DNA of 7,417 nucleotides from Candidatus Kerfeldbacteria bacterium (GTDB lineage: Bacteria > Patescibacteriota > Patescibacteriia > SBBC01 > CAIJZX01): the NCBI GenBank assembly GCA_016194465.1, contig JACQBO010000086.1, positions 1 through 7,417 of the forward strand, given 5' to 3'. Below are positions 1-5,923 of the stretch, piece after piece. The position numbers and the translations under genes are program-made. The notes under the pieces were generated by a model. That model was not told where the DNA came from and did not search any database. It saw only the letters and a program-made list of their open reading frames with translations. Positions within the stretch are counted from its first letter, which is position 1, and each line of letters opens with the position of its first letter.

Positions 1-372
1 ATTGTCGGCCTGGCCTCGATCTCGTTGATCGTTGGCGGCATCGGCATCATGAATATCATGCTCGTCTCGGTGACCGAGCGGACGCGGGAAATCGGCTTGC
101 GCAAAGCCATCGGCGCGACCAACTGGCACATTCTCCTCCAATTCCTGACCGAGTCGGCCATTATCAGCTTGATCGGCGGCGCGGTTGGCACCGCCCTGGT
201 GGCGGTTGCCAGTCAAATTGTGAAACAGAAGGCCAACCTGGATATCATTGTCGATCTGCACTCGGTCATGATTGCCGTCCTCTTCTCACTCGGGGTGGGG
301 ATTGTCTTTGGTCTGGCGCCAGCTATTCGGGCGGCGCGTAAAGATCCGATTGAGGCGCTCCGGTATGAATAA
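1..372 (+). CDS. MacB/FtsX-type ABC transporter permease, C-terminal part (5' end outside window)
   Basis: This is the last 123 codons of a permease of the MacB type; the frame is open at base 1, so the true start lies upstream and the ATG at 25 is internal. Seen: the hallmark run VGGIGIMNIMLVSVTERTRE followed by IGLRKAIGAT. This is the end of a transmembrane helix and the cytoplasmic loop that in the family contacts the ATPase. Then come a hydrophobic segment (SAIISLIGGAVGTALVAV), a last helix (MIAVLFSLGVGIVFGLAPAI), and the canonical end RAARKDPIEALRYE. In the family, such permeases pair with a MacB/LolD-like ATPase and transmit ATP-driven movement to a periplasmic or extracellular domain; they serve in export, lipoprotein handling or peptide resistance. 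The partner ATPase would be expected upstream, outside the window. The family is clear; the substrate cannot be told from this part. Confidence 0.95.
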   Translation: MVGLASISLIVGGIGIMNIMLVSVTERTREIGLRKAIGATNWHILLQFLTESAIISLIGGAVGTALVAVASQIVKQKANLDIIVDLHSVMIAVLFSLGVGIVFGLAPAIRAARKDPIEALRYE

Positions 373-416
373 CTTTTTGGGGCAACCGGCTACTGTTAGG
401 GCCTGGCCTTTTTATC

Positions 417-445
417 TTTACCGACGGCATCGACCGTGATATTCT
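417..445 (+). promoter_or_regulatory. Candidate promoter for the Ig-like protein gene
   Basis: TTTACC at 417-422 (4 of 6 matches to TTGACA) is followed after 17 bp by TATTCT at 440-445, and the TG at 437-438 makes an extended -10. Transcription would start near 452, four bases before the first ATG (456) and about 16 before the second in-frame ATG (468). The gap between the two + strand genes is only 83 bp, so read-through from the permease gene is also possible. Confidence 0.35.
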
Positions 446-455
446 TCAGGCGATT

Positions 456-1205
456 ATGAATGACGTCATGAGAAAACTATCGGCCATTGGGGTGAGCGAG
501 TTTATTTTGGCCCTAGTGTTCACTCTGGCGGTGGCTGGCGCGGTCGCCGTTTCTTCGAGTTCCGTCACCTTCCGCCTGGCCATCGCCCCACCCCCACCCC
601 CGACGATCACCACCATCCTGGGAGACAGTCAATCGAAAGCCGTGCTGGTGATTGGCAAGACGGAGGTGGCTAAGGCGGTGGTTCGGGTCTACGCCTTTAG
701 TACCCCAATTTTTGTGGAAACGACGGCCGACGATAAAGGTGATTTTTATGCGGCCTTCACTTCAGATCTGCTGCCACCGGGCTTCCATCAATTCACCGCC
801 GCCATCGTGCTCGGCCTCAATCAGACGACCGACCCTTCTCCCAAAATTTTCGTCGAGGTCAGCAAGGACTATGTTTTGAAAATCGCCGCCGGCAATACCG
901 TGCCGACGGTCAAAATCGGCAATGCGGACGCGGCCACGAGCGAATTGCTTCGCAGCATTATCCGCAACCAACAAACGGCGCGGCCAACGGCACTGACGGA
1001 CGTTCCGCCGCCGCATCGTCAATCAGACCGGGCGCGACTGATCCAACTTGGGTTGCTGGTCGTCATCGTAGTGGAGACGAGTCTGCTTATGTTCCAGCGC
1101 TGGCGCCGGAAAAAACAACACGGACAGAGTTTCTGGCACCTCGGCCACGGCTGGTATCCGATCCATCCCGGAACGGTCAGTACACCACATCAGCCTGGGC
1201 GATAA
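456..1205 (+). CDS. Bitopic membrane protein with Pro linker and Ig-like domain
   Basis: I do not recognise a named family. Seen in 249 residues: a hydrophobic signal or anchor segment at about 13-33; a Pro run at 45-49; a predicted beta-sandwich region at about 52-136 with the bacterial Ig-like pattern (VIGKTEVAKAVVRVYA, TTADDKGDFYAAF, LPPGFHQFTAAIVLG); a polar linker at about 150-192; a second hydrophobic segment at about 195-213 (LIQLGLLVVIVVETSLLMF); and a basic, His- and Trp-containing tail (QRWRRKKQHG). The likely topology is an extracellular Ig-like domain between two membrane segments with a short cytoplasmic tail. Ig-like modules of this sort usually mediate surface interactions. The ATG at 456 would lie almost at the predicted transcription start; the second ATG at 468 (MRKLSAIGV) gives a more usual N-terminus and may be the true start. 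It follows the permease gene on the same strand, but no functional link is shown. Confidence 0.8.
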   Translation: MNDVMRKLSAIGVSEFILALVFTLAVAGAVAVSSSSVTFRLAIAPPPPPTITTILGDSQSKAVLVIGKTEVAKAVVRVYAFSTPIFVETTADDKGDFYAAFTSDLLPPGFHQFTAAIVLGLNQTTDPSPKIFVEVSKDYVLKIAAGNTVPTVKIGNADAATSELLRSIIRNQQTARPTALTDVPPPHRQSDRARLIQLGLLVVIVVETSLLMFQRWRRKKQHGQSFWHLGHGWYPIHPGTVSTPHQPGR

Positions 1206-2466
1206 CATCGGCCGGGAAGACGAGGCCGATGGCGGCGGCGGTTTTCCTATTGATGGCCAAAAATCCGGCCCCGGCAAAAGCACTGCTCAGATCAGAGGAG
1301 TGGGAACCGGAAAATATTTGATCAGCCATTTGGGCCAATTGCTGTCCGATGGCGTTGAGGTCGGAGTACAGAGCAGCGGTCGCGCCAGCCTGAACATTCG
1401 TCGCGACGGTTCCCATGGAAAAAAGCTTGCGATCAGTTGCGGCCTGGGCAATTCGATCAATGTTTTGGCTGGAAAAAACATCCACCGTGAGATAGACGGC
1501 ACTGTTCGGTTGAGCCGCAATCTCATCCATTGCCTTCCCGATGTCTTTGACCGTGGCGATCGTGACGATCAAGGGTACCAGCCCCCGTTGAGTTGCCCCT
1601 TGCCTGACGGCGTCGACAAAGGTTTGATTCGTTTCATCGCCGGGTGAGGACAGAATGCCGAGGGTGTGCATCTGCGGCAATACTTTTTTCATCAAATCGA
1701 GCTGCCGCCCGATCAATCCGGCCTGGCCGACCCCGACCAGATTATTACCGGAATTGGTGTAACTTTGGATCAGCCCTTCTTGGACCGGATCAAAGGATGT
1801 TAAGAAAAGAACGGGGATATGATCCTTGAGGGTGGCGACCTTCGCGGCCATGGCGGCTTGGTCCCCAAGCGCCACGATCAGATCTTTCCGTTGACGGACA
1901 AAATCTTCAGCCTGAACCTCCAAGGCGGCGGTACTCACCGCGTTCGTCAGCTCTTGATATTGAACCGTCTGCGCGTCGCGGAAACCCCGAGCCGCCATGG
2001 CTTGCTTGAAGGCGGCGACCGCAGGACTGGGAAGATTTCCCGGACGCAATATCCCAATCTGGAATACGTGGGGGGCGGTGTTAGCGATTTCCTGATGAAT
2101 GGTGAGACCGGCGATTGACCCGCCGATCATCGCCACGAGCGATATGACGACAACTGCCAGGGTCATTTGCGCGTTACGCCGAAACACGGTATACGAATCG
2201 ACATAGGTTTTTCCCCGCCGCCGCGCATAGAGGTGAAAGGCGGTTTGCGGACTGCGGGTAACATAGATGCGAATGCTGATGAGGTGAACAGCGATCAGCA
2301 GTAACACCCGGATCAAAAACAATATTGGCCCCAGAACAACTCGATCGCCGAGAGGCAATTGTAACTTGCGCTGTTGACCGACGCGGGTCCGATCAACCGC
2401 ATTCAATAGTCGCCAACGCAGCTGGCGGAGCTGGACATTGACTGGATGGCTTGGATCAGGAGGCAT
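1177..2466 (-). CDS. ABC-type solute-binding domain (TrpX-like family) fused to an N-terminal membrane region
   Basis: The reading frame can be extended to a TTG at 2475, but I prefer the ATG at 2466 (MPPDPSHPVNV), giving 429 residues. Residues about 45-68 (VVLGPILFLIRVLLLIAV) and 101-122 (MTLAVVVISLVAMIGG) are hydrophobic and probably span the membrane; between them lies a basic segment (HLYARRRGKTYVDSY). From about residue 134 to the end the protein matches the ABC transporter substrate-binding family of the TrpX/PF04392 type: VFQIGILRPGNLPSPAVAAF, DLIVALGDQAAMAAK, IPVLFLTSFDPVQEGLI, NNLVGVGQAGLIGRQLDLMK, LGILSSPGDETNQTF, and a C-terminal AINRKTAAAIGLVFPADVI. Family members bind small ligands such as amino acids outside the membrane. 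Odd points: there is no lipobox Cys (the protein has no Cys at all), there is a long N-terminal extension, and no permease or ATPase of this system is adjacent. The last 29 bp overlap the convergent Ig-like gene. The solute-binding fold is well supported; ligand and start are not. Confidence 0.85.
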   Translation of the reverse strand: MPPDPSHPVNVQLRQLRWRLLNAVDRTRVGQQRKLQLPLGDRVVLGPILFLIRVLLLIAVHLISIRIYVTRSPQTAFHLYARRRGKTYVDSYTVFRRNAQMTLAVVVISLVAMIGGSIAGLTIHQEIANTAPHVFQIGILRPGNLPSPAVAAFKQAMAARGFRDAQTVQYQELTNAVSTAALEVQAEDFVRQRKDLIVALGDQAAMAAKVATLKDHIPVLFLTSFDPVQEGLIQSYTNSGNNLVGVGQAGLIGRQLDLMKKVLPQMHTLGILSSPGDETNQTFVDAVRQGATQRGLVPLIVTIATVKDIGKAMDEIAAQPNSAVYLTVDVFSSQNIDRIAQAATDRKLFSMGTVATNVQAGATAALYSDLNAIGQQLAQMADQIFSGSHSSDLSSAFAGAGFLAINRKTAAAIGLVFPADVIAQADVVY

Positions 2467-2481
2467 GAGGCGCAAAAAGTT

Positions 2482-2487
2482 TTTATA
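2482..2487 (-). promoter_or_regulatory. Weak candidate -10 box before the solute-binding gene
   Basis: TATAAA (minus strand) lies in the 43-bp gap between the stop of the Cys-rich gene and the ATG at 2466, in a short AT-rich stretch. No good -35 box sits 16-18 bp upstream (GGTACT is the best candidate). It could give the last gene of the block its own transcript, but the gene is more simply read as the distal member of the operon. Confidence 0.2.
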
Positions 2488-2509
2488 GCCAATAGATGAT
2501 CGATAGTAC

Positions 2510-3016
2510 CTAGGCGGCCGTCAAGGTCAGGGAGATGGTGTAGGTACCAGCTGTCTGGGTGCCGGGAATGTTCTGAATGAGTGAAACGCTCGTGAGATCC
2601 CAATAGCAGTTGGTGCCAGCCGAGCTGCCAGCGCTTAAGAGGGTAATGCTATCGGTGACCCCTTGGTTAAAAGCGGTCGAGGATCCGAGCGTCAAGCCGG
2701 TCGTGGTGCAGCCGGATTGGGGAGTGATAGTCGCCCCCGATGGATTCACCGTCAGCCGGCCGTTGGCGGCGGTCGAGTTAAAATCATAGGTGACTGAACC
2801 AGTCGTCCAGAGCGCCGTATTACCGCTGGTGGCGGCCATGGTCAGGGCCCAGGTGGGCGTGGCCGTACCATTGGTGACCCGGATTTTTTGGGTGGACGTT
2901 CCCAGCGTGCCGGTGCTCGTATAATTATCAAAGGAAAATGTCTGGGCCGGAAAACTGGCGGACGGGCTGCTGACTGAGGCGCCGGTGCCATCGACGATGT
3001 CAACGGTCAGGGTGCC
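2510..3016 (-). repeat. WxL-like domain copy 3 (168 codons)
   Basis: This is one of three homologous 504-bp coding units (with stop codon 507 bp) in the window; the others are 5924-6430 and 6562-7068. All three run from a G-[ST]-L start to the stop codon and contain exactly 168 codons. Shared blocks include TSTGTLG, QK[IM]RV[ST]N, AATSGNT, GRLTV and a [TN]Y[TS]I..TLT end. This copy differs in having two Cys residues. Confidence 0.9.
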
Positions 3017-3541
3017 GGCGGCGCCAGTCGCGGTGCCGCAGATTTTGGTCGTATAGGCGGCCCCGTTGCCCACATGGGCATTGGTCGTGGCGGCCATCGA
3101 ACCGAGCGTCGTGTCAAAACCAGTGCAATTCGAGGCCTGATAGCCGATCGACACGCTGCCGCCGCTCGGCACGGAAATGCAGGCGCTGTTCGCATAATTC
3201 GACAAGGAATTCTGCTGCGAGTGCGCGTTGGTCACGCCGGATAACTTCAGCGCGGTGGCAAAAGTCCCGGAGCACGCCGTCCCGAGGCCGGATACCCCGG
3301 TGCAACAGACGACGTTGCTCGCATAGGCGGCGGTTGATTGGCTGGGCAGTTCAGCATGGGCATTTGACGAGCCCGACATGCGGTAAATGACTGTGCCGGT
3401 GCAGGCGGCAGCGGTCGTAACCGAGCAGGAAAGTGTGCCCGCGTCAACTGAATTTGCAGACAGCAGCGAAGTGAATGCTACAATCCCGACAATAAAAATA
3501 TTTTGCTTGACGGAAAAAATAATTTTCTTATCCTCGTTCAT
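2510..3541 (-). CDS. Secreted Cys-rich 'NAH'-repeat protein with C-terminal WxL-like domain
   Basis: 343 residues. A signal peptide occupies about 1-34 (basic start, hydrophobic core IFIVGIVAFTSLLSA, likely cleavage after VDA). Residues 38-172 hold three degenerate repeats centred on an Asn-Ala-His motif: SSNAHAE at 58-64, VTNAHSQ at 103-109 and TTNAHVG at 152-158. Each is followed by an aromatic/Asn-rich stretch and Cys residues (Cys 39, 47, 79, 80, 90, 121, 139, 168), suggesting disulfide-stabilised extracellular units. I recall proteins with this NAH/Cys pattern from Patescibacteria genomes but know no assigned function. Residues 176-343 are a beta-rich domain that aligns without gaps to the ends of the two small proteins encoded at 6562-7203 and 5924-6556. 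It has the WxL-type tryptophans (WALTMAATSG at 231; YWDLTSVSL at 313) and the terminal GTYTISLTLTAA. Only this copy carries Cys 278 and Cys 312. No Shine-Dalgarno sequence precedes the ATG. Confidence 0.85.
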   Translation of the reverse strand: MNEDKKIIFSVKQNIFIVGIVAFTSLLSANSVDAGTLSCSVTTAAACTGTVIYRMSGSSNAHAELPSQSTAAYASNVVCCTGVSGLGTACSGTFATALKLSGVTNAHSQQNSLSNYANSACISVPSGGSVSIGYQASNCTGFDTTLGSMAATTNAHVGNGAAYTTKICGTATGAAGTLTVDIVDGTGASVSSPSASFPAQTFSFDNYTSTGTLGTSTQKIRVTNGTATPTWALTMAATSGNTALWTTGSVTYDFNSTAANGRLTVNPSGATITPQSGCTTTGLTLGSSTAFNQGVTDSITLLSAGSSAGTNCYWDLTSVSLIQNIPGTQTAGTYTISLTLTAA

Positions 3542-3597
3542 TGAGAAAACGTCGACCGCAACTCCCCCGCCGGCTTGCTTGATAATTCAAACGCTGG

Positions 3598-4488
3598 TTA
3601 ATTCAAATTATCTAATTCTGCTTGAACGAGCTGGACTGTCCAAGCCGCGGACGCTCCGCCGTTGACACTGGCACCGAGAATGCTGCTCGCCACGGTCGTG
3701 TCGAAGGTACCAGACGTAACCTGCAGTGTCTGCCCTGGGGTGTTAATGAGTCCGGTGGCTGATAAGCTGTGCCCGACTTGGGCGACGCCCTGCATCACCC
3801 CGGAGGCGCCGACGACTCGAAAGGTAATGAAGATATCGAATGTTCCCACGTCAACCACGGCGGTACCGGCGTTGAAGGTAAAGGTCAACCGGGCCGTATC
3901 CGCCGTGCTGCCGCCGGTTCCGAAACGAACGTTGATAATCGGGGTGGCAGTGCCGGCCGCAGTTTTACTGACGCTAAAAAGCAGATGATACCTGGTCCCG
4001 ATTTTCAGCCCACTGGATGGAATGGCGATGGAAGACCCGGTCAAGTAAGTATCCGCGGCAAAGCCGGCGCCTTGGGCGGCCGTGCTTTGGTTAAAGACAC
4101 CAACATTTTTCCAGGTGCCATCGCCTCTCCAGAACGTGGTCGCGGCCGCGCCCGTGCCGCTGCCCAGGTTTGTTACCGGCAGGTTCCCCGTTACGCCGTT
4201 GGAAAGATCAACTTGGGCCCAAGCCGGATTATTGCTCGTGCCGGTATTAGCAATGTACCGGGTGGCCGTCGCATTTTTAGCCAGCGCCGCCAGGGTATCA
4301 ACGGCCGAGCCATACAGCAGATCGCCTTGGGCGACCCCGCCGGAAATTTCCGTGAAGTTATGTCCGGGATTGGGGGCGGTGGCCTGGCCAACCTTCAGCA
4401 TGGAAAAAATGATGACCAACAATAGCACGACGCCGACTACTTTGTTGAACATGGTTAGGGATCGAATTTTCTGTAACACTTTTTTCAT
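3598..4488 (-). CDS. Secreted phage tail-fibre-like protein
   Basis: 296 residues. A basic N-terminus and hydrophobic core (VVGVVLLLVIIFSML, about 17-31) form a signal peptide or anchor with possible cleavage after QATA (about 38). The mature start is PNPGHNFTEISG, a motif I know from tail-fibre-like and Patescibacteria surface proteins. Residues 54-126 carry the tail-fibre repeat pattern GDLLYGSAVDTLAALAK, RYIANTGTSNNPAWAQVDLS, NGVTGNLPVTNLGSGTGAAA and TTFWRGDGTW, as found in phage fibre and spike proteins. Residues 130-296 are a beta-rich domain (YLTGSSIAIPSSGLKIGTRY, FSVSKTAAGTATPIINVRFG, AAWTVQLVQAEL) of a kind I have seen in phage structural proteins. The gene starts 3 bp after the stop of the WxL-interacting-protein-like gene, so the two are probably translationally coupled. 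Only one phage-like gene is present and it carries a secretion signal, so I read it as a host surface protein, perhaps an adhesin, not part of a prophage. The function is inferred. Confidence 0.8.
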   Translation of the reverse strand: MKKVLQKIRSLTMFNKVVGVVLLLVIIFSMLKVGQATAPNPGHNFTEISGGVAQGDLLYGSAVDTLAALAKNATATRYIANTGTSNNPAWAQVDLSNGVTGNLPVTNLGSGTGAAATTFWRGDGTWKNVGVFNQSTAAQGAGFAADTYLTGSSIAIPSSGLKIGTRYHLLFSVSKTAAGTATPIINVRFGTGGSTADTARLTFTFNAGTAVVDVGTFDIFITFRVVGASGVMQGVAQVGHSLSATGLINTPGQTLQVTSGTFDTTVASSILGASVNGGASAAWTVQLVQAELDNLN

Positions 4489-4491
4489 AGG

Positions 4492-5835
4492 CTACTTTCT
4501 TAGTGTTTTCCGCGCTGGTGATTTTGACTGCCGTGTGGCTGGCGGGCTGGTGGTCGGTCGGCGACTCGATCCGCCTGGCTGTTGCGGCGGTTTTGCGCTC
4601 GGCGGAATGCGTAGCTTCCGGCCGGCTTTGATGACGTATGGCGGACGAATCGTATTCACTCGGGCCAGGCGCTGCCAGGACACCCCGGTCCAGCCAGCCA
4701 TGGTCGTCAGATCTTCGCCCGGCCGCACCGTATACGCCACCCAACCTCGGCCGCTGGATCGGCGGCGGTAGATCAAACGCCAAGCCACGAGACCGACGAT
4801 CACGATGACCAGGGCGCCGACACCGAAGCCAAGATCACGCCAAGGAATAATCCACAACTCCACGGCCGGTGTGGTCAGAGTTTTTTGGCCACTGTCATCG
4901 TAGGTCACTGTAGCTTGGAAACGGTAGTGACCGAAGAGTGGCTGCGGCCAGGCAGAATTGATGACCAGCTCCTGTCCGGGCAGGGCCTGCATCGTTCTCG
5001 TGTAAGCGGTGTTGTGTTTATGCCAGGCATCGGTGACCGTGATGGTACTGATGTTTTCGATACTGACATTGCCAGTGTTGCGAATACCGACGCTGGCCGT
5101 GTATTCCGGAAGTTTAGGATTTTTTGTCACGGTGAAACGAGTCAGCGCTAACCGGCGGATGATCTCACCCGGCACGGTTTCATAGATCCGGACACCGACG
5201 CGAGTCGTGAGAATAACGGCGCTTTGCGAGCCTGGTTCGGCTTCGGGATTTTTTTTCTGGATGACGATTCCGCCGGAGTGCTCACCGACGTCAACGTGGT
5301 CGGGAATAGTGATGACGAAAGGAATGAGCTGCCGCTGGAGTGACGCCAAGTGGAGTTCGACCAGAGTTGTGCCTGGACACCAGTCCGCGAGCTTAGCTTG
5401 TTGGTCGAGGGTGAGTTTCAGTTGCTTCAGATCGGCGCTCGGGGAGCAGAGCCCGGCCACGGTCTTATCTGGGGCGCTGTCCGGGACTGGTGGGGGGTCT
5501 GGGTAAAAACGCACCCATGAACCCACCCCGGTCATGGTATCCACTTTTTGTTTCAGAGCGAACCCGCCATCCGAACTAGGAATCGAGTCGGCGGCGTACA
5601 CCAGGACATCGACCGCGGCCGCGCTATTATTTTGAATTTCGGCGGCGTCCTGTTTTGATTCGCCGGGTTTGAGTTGGTAGATAAACCAGCTGGAACTATT
5701 GGCAATACCCGGGTCAGAGTTGACTGGCCGACCACCAATACCACCGTACTCAGCCGCCTGGACGGGCCAGGCCACTACCAGAGTGACAGTGACGAAGATC
5801 ATCACCAGCCACGCAAAAGATATTTTTTTGTTCAT
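4492..5835 (-). CDS. WxL-interacting-protein-like (DUF916/DUF3324-like) membrane protein with C-terminal LysM domain
   Basis: The frame extends to an ATG at 5865, but that ATG lies inside a predicted -10 box, and the ATG at 5835 begins a textbook signal peptide (MNKKISFAWLVMIFVTVTLV, cleavage near VQAA, residue 27-28). I therefore call 447 residues. Residues about 45-195 resemble the DUF916 (WxLIP peptidoglycan-binding) domain: WFIYQLKPGESKQDAAEIQN, VLVYAADSIPSSDGGFAL, IPFVITIPDHVDVGEHSGGI. Residues about 205-330 resemble DUF3324, a second Ig-like domain (VGVRIYETVPGE, EYTASVGIRNTGNVSIENIS, FQATVTYDDSGQ). A transmembrane helix follows at about 334-356, then basic residues (RRRSSGRGW) and a LysM domain at 366-411 (YTVRPGEDLTTMAGW, LARVNTI, PYVIKAGRKLRIP). 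The last 36 residues are a basic Pro/Ser-rich tail. Firmicutes relatives bind WxL proteins and the wall. Odd: Cys 130 and Cys 153 bracket an insert in the first domain, and the LysM domain falls on the predicted cytoplasmic side. Confidence 0.85.
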   Translation of the reverse strand: MNKKISFAWLVMIFVTVTLVVAWPVQAAEYGGIGGRPVNSDPGIANSSSWFIYQLKPGESKQDAAEIQNNSAAAVDVLVYAADSIPSSDGGFALKQKVDTMTGVGSWVRFYPDPPPVPDSAPDKTVAGLCSPSADLKQLKLTLDQQAKLADWCPGTTLVELHLASLQRQLIPFVITIPDHVDVGEHSGGIVIQKKNPEAEPGSQSAVILTTRVGVRIYETVPGEIIRRLALTRFTVTKNPKLPEYTASVGIRNTGNVSIENISTITVTDAWHKHNTAYTRTMQALPGQELVINSAWPQPLFGHYRFQATVTYDDSGQKTLTTPAVELWIIPWRDLGFGVGALVIVIVGLVAWRLIYRRRSSGRGWVAYTVRPGEDLTTMAGWTGVSWQRLARVNTIRPPYVIKAGRKLRIPPSAKPPQQPGGSSRRPTTSPPATRQSKSPARKTLRK

Positions 5836-5860
5836 GAAATGTATTTGAGAACGGACAGTA

Positions 5861-5869
5861 ATCATAGCA
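5861..5869 (-). promoter_or_regulatory. Extended -10 promoter of the WxL-interacting-protein-like gene
   Basis: On the minus strand TG-C-TATGAT (5869-5861) is an extended -10 box just downstream of the terminator. The -35 region is poor (TTGTTT lies 14 bp upstream, within the terminator T-tract). Transcription would begin near 5854, giving a leader of about 19 bases to the ATG at 5835 and excluding the upstream ATG at 5865. Confidence 0.5.
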
Positions 5870-5880
5870 TATTCTCGCTA

Positions 5881-5907
5881 AAACAAAAAACCGCTGACCG
5901 TCAGCGG
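5881..5907 (-). terminator. Rho-independent terminator after the second WxL-like gene
   Basis: On the minus strand a perfect 7-bp stem CCGCTGA / TCAGCGG with a 3-base loop (CGG) is followed directly by TTTTTTGTTT. It begins 16 bp after the TAG stop of the gene ending at 5924. It should end most transcripts of the two small secreted proteins before the membrane anchor gene, so the block is at least two transcription units, or one with attenuated read-through. Confidence 0.9.
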
Positions 5908-5923
5908 CTCGAGGTACCACAGT

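Noticed and set aside
376..413. Possible terminator after the permease gene (GGCCTGGCCTTTTTA)
   Set aside because: The T-run is there, but GGCC-T-GGCC would leave a one-base loop and no longer stem forms, so a real intrinsic terminator is not supported.
460..472. TGACGTCA palindrome at the start of the Ig-like gene
   Set aside because: It lies within the first codons, downstream of the likely transcription start, and an 8-bp palindrome is expected by chance in a window of this size.
1300..2118. Several + strand frames of 60-115 codons inside the solute-binding gene
   Set aside because: The minus-strand frame has clear family motifs along its whole length; the opposite frames have none.
2464..2475. 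TTG at 2475 as start of the solute-binding protein
   Set aside because: An in-frame ATG lies only three codons further on, no ribosome site favours the TTG, and a possible transcription start falls at about the same base.
3581..3612. AT-rich GATAATT / AATTATC inverted repeat and repeated TAATTCAAA before the Cys-rich gene
   Set aside because: The arms are only 7 bp and AT-rich, partly inside the end of the tail-fibre-like gene, with no T-run and no usable -35 box, so neither a terminator nor a promoter can be supported.
3598..4488. A prophage remnant
   Set aside because: Only one phage-like gene is seen, it carries a secretion signal and is coupled to a surface-protein gene, and there is no integrase, attachment site or other virion gene.
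3769..4771. Long + strand frames (3769-4425 and 4082-4771) opposite the tail-fibre-like gene
   Set aside because: They overlap each other and two well-supported minus-strand genes, and their products show low-complexity Gly/Arg or Pro/Val composition without recognisable motifs. They are shadows of GC-rich coding sequence.
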